A DNA stretch of 8,921 nt from Acidobacteriota bacterium (GTDB lineage: Bacteria > Acidobacteriota > Thermoanaerobaculia > UBA5066), in assembly GCA_016789625.1 (NCBI GenBank), contig JAEUQS010000434.1, forward strand, positions 1 through 8,921, written 5' to 3'. The notes beneath the pieces are model-generated. The model worked only from the letters and a program-made list of their open reading frames with translations, was not told where the DNA came from and did not search any database. Both the position numbers and the translations under genes were made by a program. Shown piece after piece: positions 6,874-8,921 of the stretch; the stretch's first letter is position 1; each line of letters starts with the position of its first letter.

Positions 6874-8181
6874 CTAACGAATCTTCTCGCGCTGGGCGGG
6901 AGGCTCCGGCACCGAGAGGACGCCCTCGCCCGAACGTCCGGTGAGGGCGTCCAGGATCTCCCCGCTCGAGAGCACGCGATCCGAGGCCTTGGCGCGCTCG
7001 AGGATCACGGCGATGCGCTCGGGCGTCGACGCGAATCCCCGCTCGGCGAGCCACAGCCGCACGTTCGACTCGCCCGACATCGGCCCCACCTCGATCTGCT
7101 GCGTCAGCCCCACGAGAGACGCGGGCACCGCGCTGTAGACGCGATCGGCGAGGTCGTCTTCACCCAGAGCCCGGGCCTTCAGGATGGCGGCTGCGTGCAC
7201 GCCGGTGGCCGTGCGGAACGCGTCCCTCCCGAACACGGGATAGTTCGAGGGAATCGGCATCCGGAGCGCCTTCGAGGCCGCTGCCACGTACGCTCCGAGC
7301 GATGAGAGCCCTTGAGGGAATCCCGCGCCGAACCACCCGAGCAGGTGGAGGTTCACGAGGATCTGGTCGAGCGGCGCGTTGCCGGTCCGCTCCCCCACGC
7401 CGAGCGCCGTGCCGTGCACGCGGTGAGCGCCGCTCTCGAGAGCTTCGAGCGCGTTGGCGACGCCGAGCCCCCGATCCTGGTGGCCGTGCCAGTCGATTTT
7501 CACCTCGGGGTTCTCGCGGGCGACGACCGTTCTGAGGAAGCCCACGAGAGCCCGGACTCCGCCAGGCGTCGCGTGCCCCGTGGTGTCGGCGATGCAGATG
7601 CGTGCGGCGCCCGCGCCGATGGCGGCGCCGTAGAGCGCCGCGAGGTGCTCGGGACACGCTCGGGTCGTGTCCTCCGTGACGAACATGACCTGGCAGCCGC
7701 GATCGCGCGCGAAGCGAACGGCCTTCGCCGCCTGGGCCGCGAGCTTCCCGATCTCCCAGCCTTCGGCGTAGTGGCGGATCGACGAGGAGCCCACGAAGAC
7801 GCTCACGACCACGGGCCGGCCCACGGATTCGGCGATGTCGAGGATGGGAGCGATGTCCTTCTCGAGGGTGCGGGCGGCGCACAGCGGCTCGAGAGGCAGG
7901 CCGGCCGACTCGATCTCGAGCACGAGACGGCGCGCCTGCTCGGCGGCCTGGCGTCCGGCGGCGGGAAGGCCCACCTCCACCGCGGAGACCCCGATGAGCG
8001 GCATGAGGTGCAAGAGCTCGATCTGCTCGGCGATCGACGGCGTCTGCACCGACGGACTCTGGAGGCCGTCCCGGAGCGTCTGGTCGAGGAGCTCCGGCAG
8101 GGCCACCGGAACGCGCCCGCCGCCTTCGGAATTCCAGTCGTGGATCAGCGCTCGGGCCGAGCTTTCGCGGTCTTCCTGCAC
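6874..8181 (-). CDS. 2-Isopropylmalate synthase / homocitrate synthase family enzyme (DRE-TIM metallolyase)
   Basis: A 435-residue enzyme that would condense acetyl-CoA (or another acyl-CoA) with a 2-oxo acid. The TIM-barrel start LLDQTLRDG (31-39) holds the metal-binding and catalytic Arg37-Asp38. FVTEDTTR (167-174) supplies a catalytic glutamate. DWHGHQDRGLG (230-240) gives metal-ligand His232 and His234, and GVGERTGNAPLD (261-272) holds the conserved Asn. TGVHAAAILKA (326-336) is in the place of the GIHxDGxLK loop of the family. The metal motif is usually HxHND, and here the Asn is Gln235 and Asp is kept. At 435 residues it lacks the long LeuA allosteric leucine-binding domain, so it may be feedback-insensitive or serve another substrate such as homocitrate. 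The start is GTG 8181, 18 bases from the divergent dioxygenase. The TAG stop is 3 bases from the end of the convergent DHS-like gene. Family certain, substrate not. Confidence 0.85.
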   Translation of the reverse strand: MQEDRESSARALIHDWNSEGGGRVPVALPELLDQTLRDGLQSPSVQTPSIAEQIELLHLMPLIGVSAVEVGLPAAGRQAAEQARRLVLEIESAGLPLEPLCAARTLEKDIAPILDIAESVGRPVVVSVFVGSSSIRHYAEGWEIGKLAAQAAKAVRFARDRGCQVMFVTEDTTRACPEHLAALYGAAIGAGAARICIADTTGHATPGGVRALVGFLRTVVARENPEVKIDWHGHQDRGLGVANALEALESGAHRVHGTALGVGERTGNAPLDQILVNLHLLGWFGAGFPQGLSSLGAYVAAASKALRMPIPSNYPVFGRDAFRTATGVHAAAILKARALGEDDLADRVYSAVPASLVGLTQQIEVGPMSGESNVRLWLAERGFASTPERIAVILERAKASDRVLSSGEILDALTGRSGEGVLSVPEPPAQREKIR

Positions 8182-8185
8182 GTTC

Positions 8186-8191
8186 TAAACT
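8186..8191 (+). promoter_or_regulatory. Possible leaderless -10 element for the dioxygenase gene
   Basis: TAAACT is followed by 8 bases and then ATG 8200, the same TAnnnT-N8-start spacing as at 5590-5595 and 5621-5626. No Shine-Dalgarno fits in the interval. It shares the 18-base gap with a possible minus-strand -10, so the two promoters would exclude each other. Confidence 0.45.
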
Positions 8192-8196
8192 CGCCG

Positions 8197-8202
8197 ATTA
8201 TG
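8197..8202 (-). promoter_or_regulatory. Possible -10 element for the isopropylmalate-synthase-like gene
   Basis: On the minus strand this reads CATAAT, 5 of 6 matches to TATAAT, 15 bases before GTG 8181. Transcription would begin near 8190 and give a leader of about 8 bases. It overlaps the first three bases of the dioxygenase coding region. Confidence 0.3.
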
Positions 8203-8921
8203 ACGGATTCTCTCGGAATCATCGGCTACGACTCGTTCCATTTCATCGTCTCGAACCTGGAGCGCTCCTCGCGCTTCTACACCGAGATGCTGGGCTTCTC
8301 CGAGGTCGCGCGTGCCTCGGAGAAGAAAGTCGAGAAGGGCGGCGAGGCCTCCATCGTGTTCGGCGCGGGCAAGATCCGCGTCCTCGTGTCGAGCCCGGTC
8401 TCGGCCTCGTCGCGCGCCTCGCGCTTCCTCAGGATCCACCCCGACGGCATCTCCTCCCTGGCGTTCCGCGTGAAGGACATCGAGCGCACCTGGAGCTTTC
8501 TCGAGAAGCGCGGCGGCACGTTTCTCTCGGACATCCAGACCGACGAGTCCGACAACGGCCGTTTCCGCACTTTCAACATCGCGACCCCGCTCGACGACGT
8601 GACGTTCCGGTTCATCGAGCGGCAGGGCGACTATCCCCGCTTCGCGCCCGACTTCGAGACGACGGGCGACGGCAGGCCCAAGGACAACCCGCACGGCTTC
8701 GCCACGATCGACCACGTGACCTCGAACGCCTACACGATGCTGCCGGTCGTGAACTGGTACCGCGACGTGCTCGGCTTCAACCACTTCTGGGACGTCGAGT
8801 TCCACACGTCCGCTGTCGACGGCGGGAAGAAGATGACGGGCTCGGGTCTGCGCTCGATCGTCATGGCCGATCCCGAGAGCGGCATCAAGTTCGCCACGAA
8901 CGAGCCTCTCAAGCCGTACTT
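8200..8921 (+). CDS. hppD: 4-Hydroxyphenylpyruvate dioxygenase, N-terminal two thirds, cut by window edge
   Basis: This iron(II) enzyme converts 4-hydroxyphenylpyruvate to homogentisate in tyrosine catabolism. The 240 complete codons in the window start at ATG 8200 (MTDSLGIIGYDSFHF) and hold the N-terminal VOC domain (about 8-150), including the FYTEMLGF strand motif. The start of the catalytic C-terminal VOC domain follows: FATIDHVTSN (167-176), where His172 is the first iron ligand, WYRDVLGFNHFWDVEFHT (186-203), SGSGLRSIVMADPESGIKFA around 214-232, and TNEPLKPY at the edge. These features are strongly conserved in HPPD. The second His and the Glu ligand lie beyond the window, as does the end that separates HPPD from hydroxymandelate synthase, a sister enzyme making 4-hydroxymandelate. 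HPPD is the likelier reading given its wide distribution. The gene is divergent from the isopropylmalate-synthase-like gene and has a TAAACT hexamer 8 bases before its start. Confidence 0.9.
   Translation, partial: MTDSLGIIGYDSFHFIVSNLERSSRFYTEMLGFSEVARASEKKVEKGGEASIVFGAGKIRVLVSSPVSASSRASRFLRIHPDGISSLAFRVKDIERTWSFLEKRGGTFLSDIQTDESDNGRFRTFNIATPLDDVTFRFIERQGDYPRFAPDFETTGDGRPKDNPHGFATIDHVTSNAYTMLPVVNWYRDVLGFNHFWDVEFHTSAVDGGKKMTGSGLRSIVMADPESGIKFATNEPLKPY

Noticed and set aside
8185..8805. 206-codon minus-strand open frame opposite the dioxygenase
   Set aside because: The plus strand encodes a well-conserved HPPD with its first iron-ligand histidine; the minus frame is a charged shadow without a motif.

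Overview
The window is GC-rich (about two thirds G+C by eye), bacterial, and tightly packed. It holds eight protein genes, two of them cut by the window edges, and no RNA gene, insertion sequence or CRISPR array that I can see. The mix of a YIP1-family membrane protein, a TolC-family outer-membrane protein, a bacterial deoxyhypusine-synthase homologue, an isopropylmalate-synthase-like enzyme and 4-hydroxyphenylpyruvate dioxygenase suggests a Gram-negative soil or sediment lineage. Acidobacteriota or a related phylum is my guess; it is an inference and not proven by the sequence.

Layout. On the minus strand, reading from the middle of the window leftwards, comes a compact five-gene run: an OppD-type ATPase (5581 to 4592), an OppF-type ATPase (4595 to 3606), a TolC-family protein (3531 to 1888), a YIP1-family membrane protein (1891 to 1085) and a LolD/MacB-type ABC ATPase (1074 to 334). 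After a 121-base gap the minus strand continues with the start of an alpha-glucan phosphorylase (212 to beyond base 1). On the plus strand, divergent from the OppD gene across 53 bases, lies a deoxyhypusine-synthase-family gene (5635 to 6870). It ends only 3 bases from the end of a convergent minus-strand isopropylmalate/homocitrate-synthase-family gene (8181 to 6874). That gene is in turn divergent, across 18 bases, from a plus-strand 4-hydroxyphenylpyruvate dioxygenase gene (8200 to beyond 8921).

How they work together. The OppD/OppF pair would energise an oligopeptide or dipeptide importer whose permeases and binding protein are not here. The TolC, YIP1 and MacB-type ATPase genes look like part of an export system, but no periplasmic adaptor or FtsX/MacB-type permease is present. 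The remaining genes are metabolic: glycogen breakdown, polyamine-type aminobutyl transfer, acyl-CoA/2-oxo-acid condensation, and tyrosine catabolism.

The most notable non-coding signal is a recurring TAnnnT hexamer exactly 8 bases before three separate start codons (GTG 5581 minus, ATG 5635 plus, ATG 8200 plus), none of which has a convincing Shine-Dalgarno at normal spacing. This is the layout expected of leaderless transcripts. By contrast, tolC and the MacB-type ATPase, inside the minus-strand run, have Shine-Dalgarno sequences. I do not see a clearly new defence or mobile system in this window.
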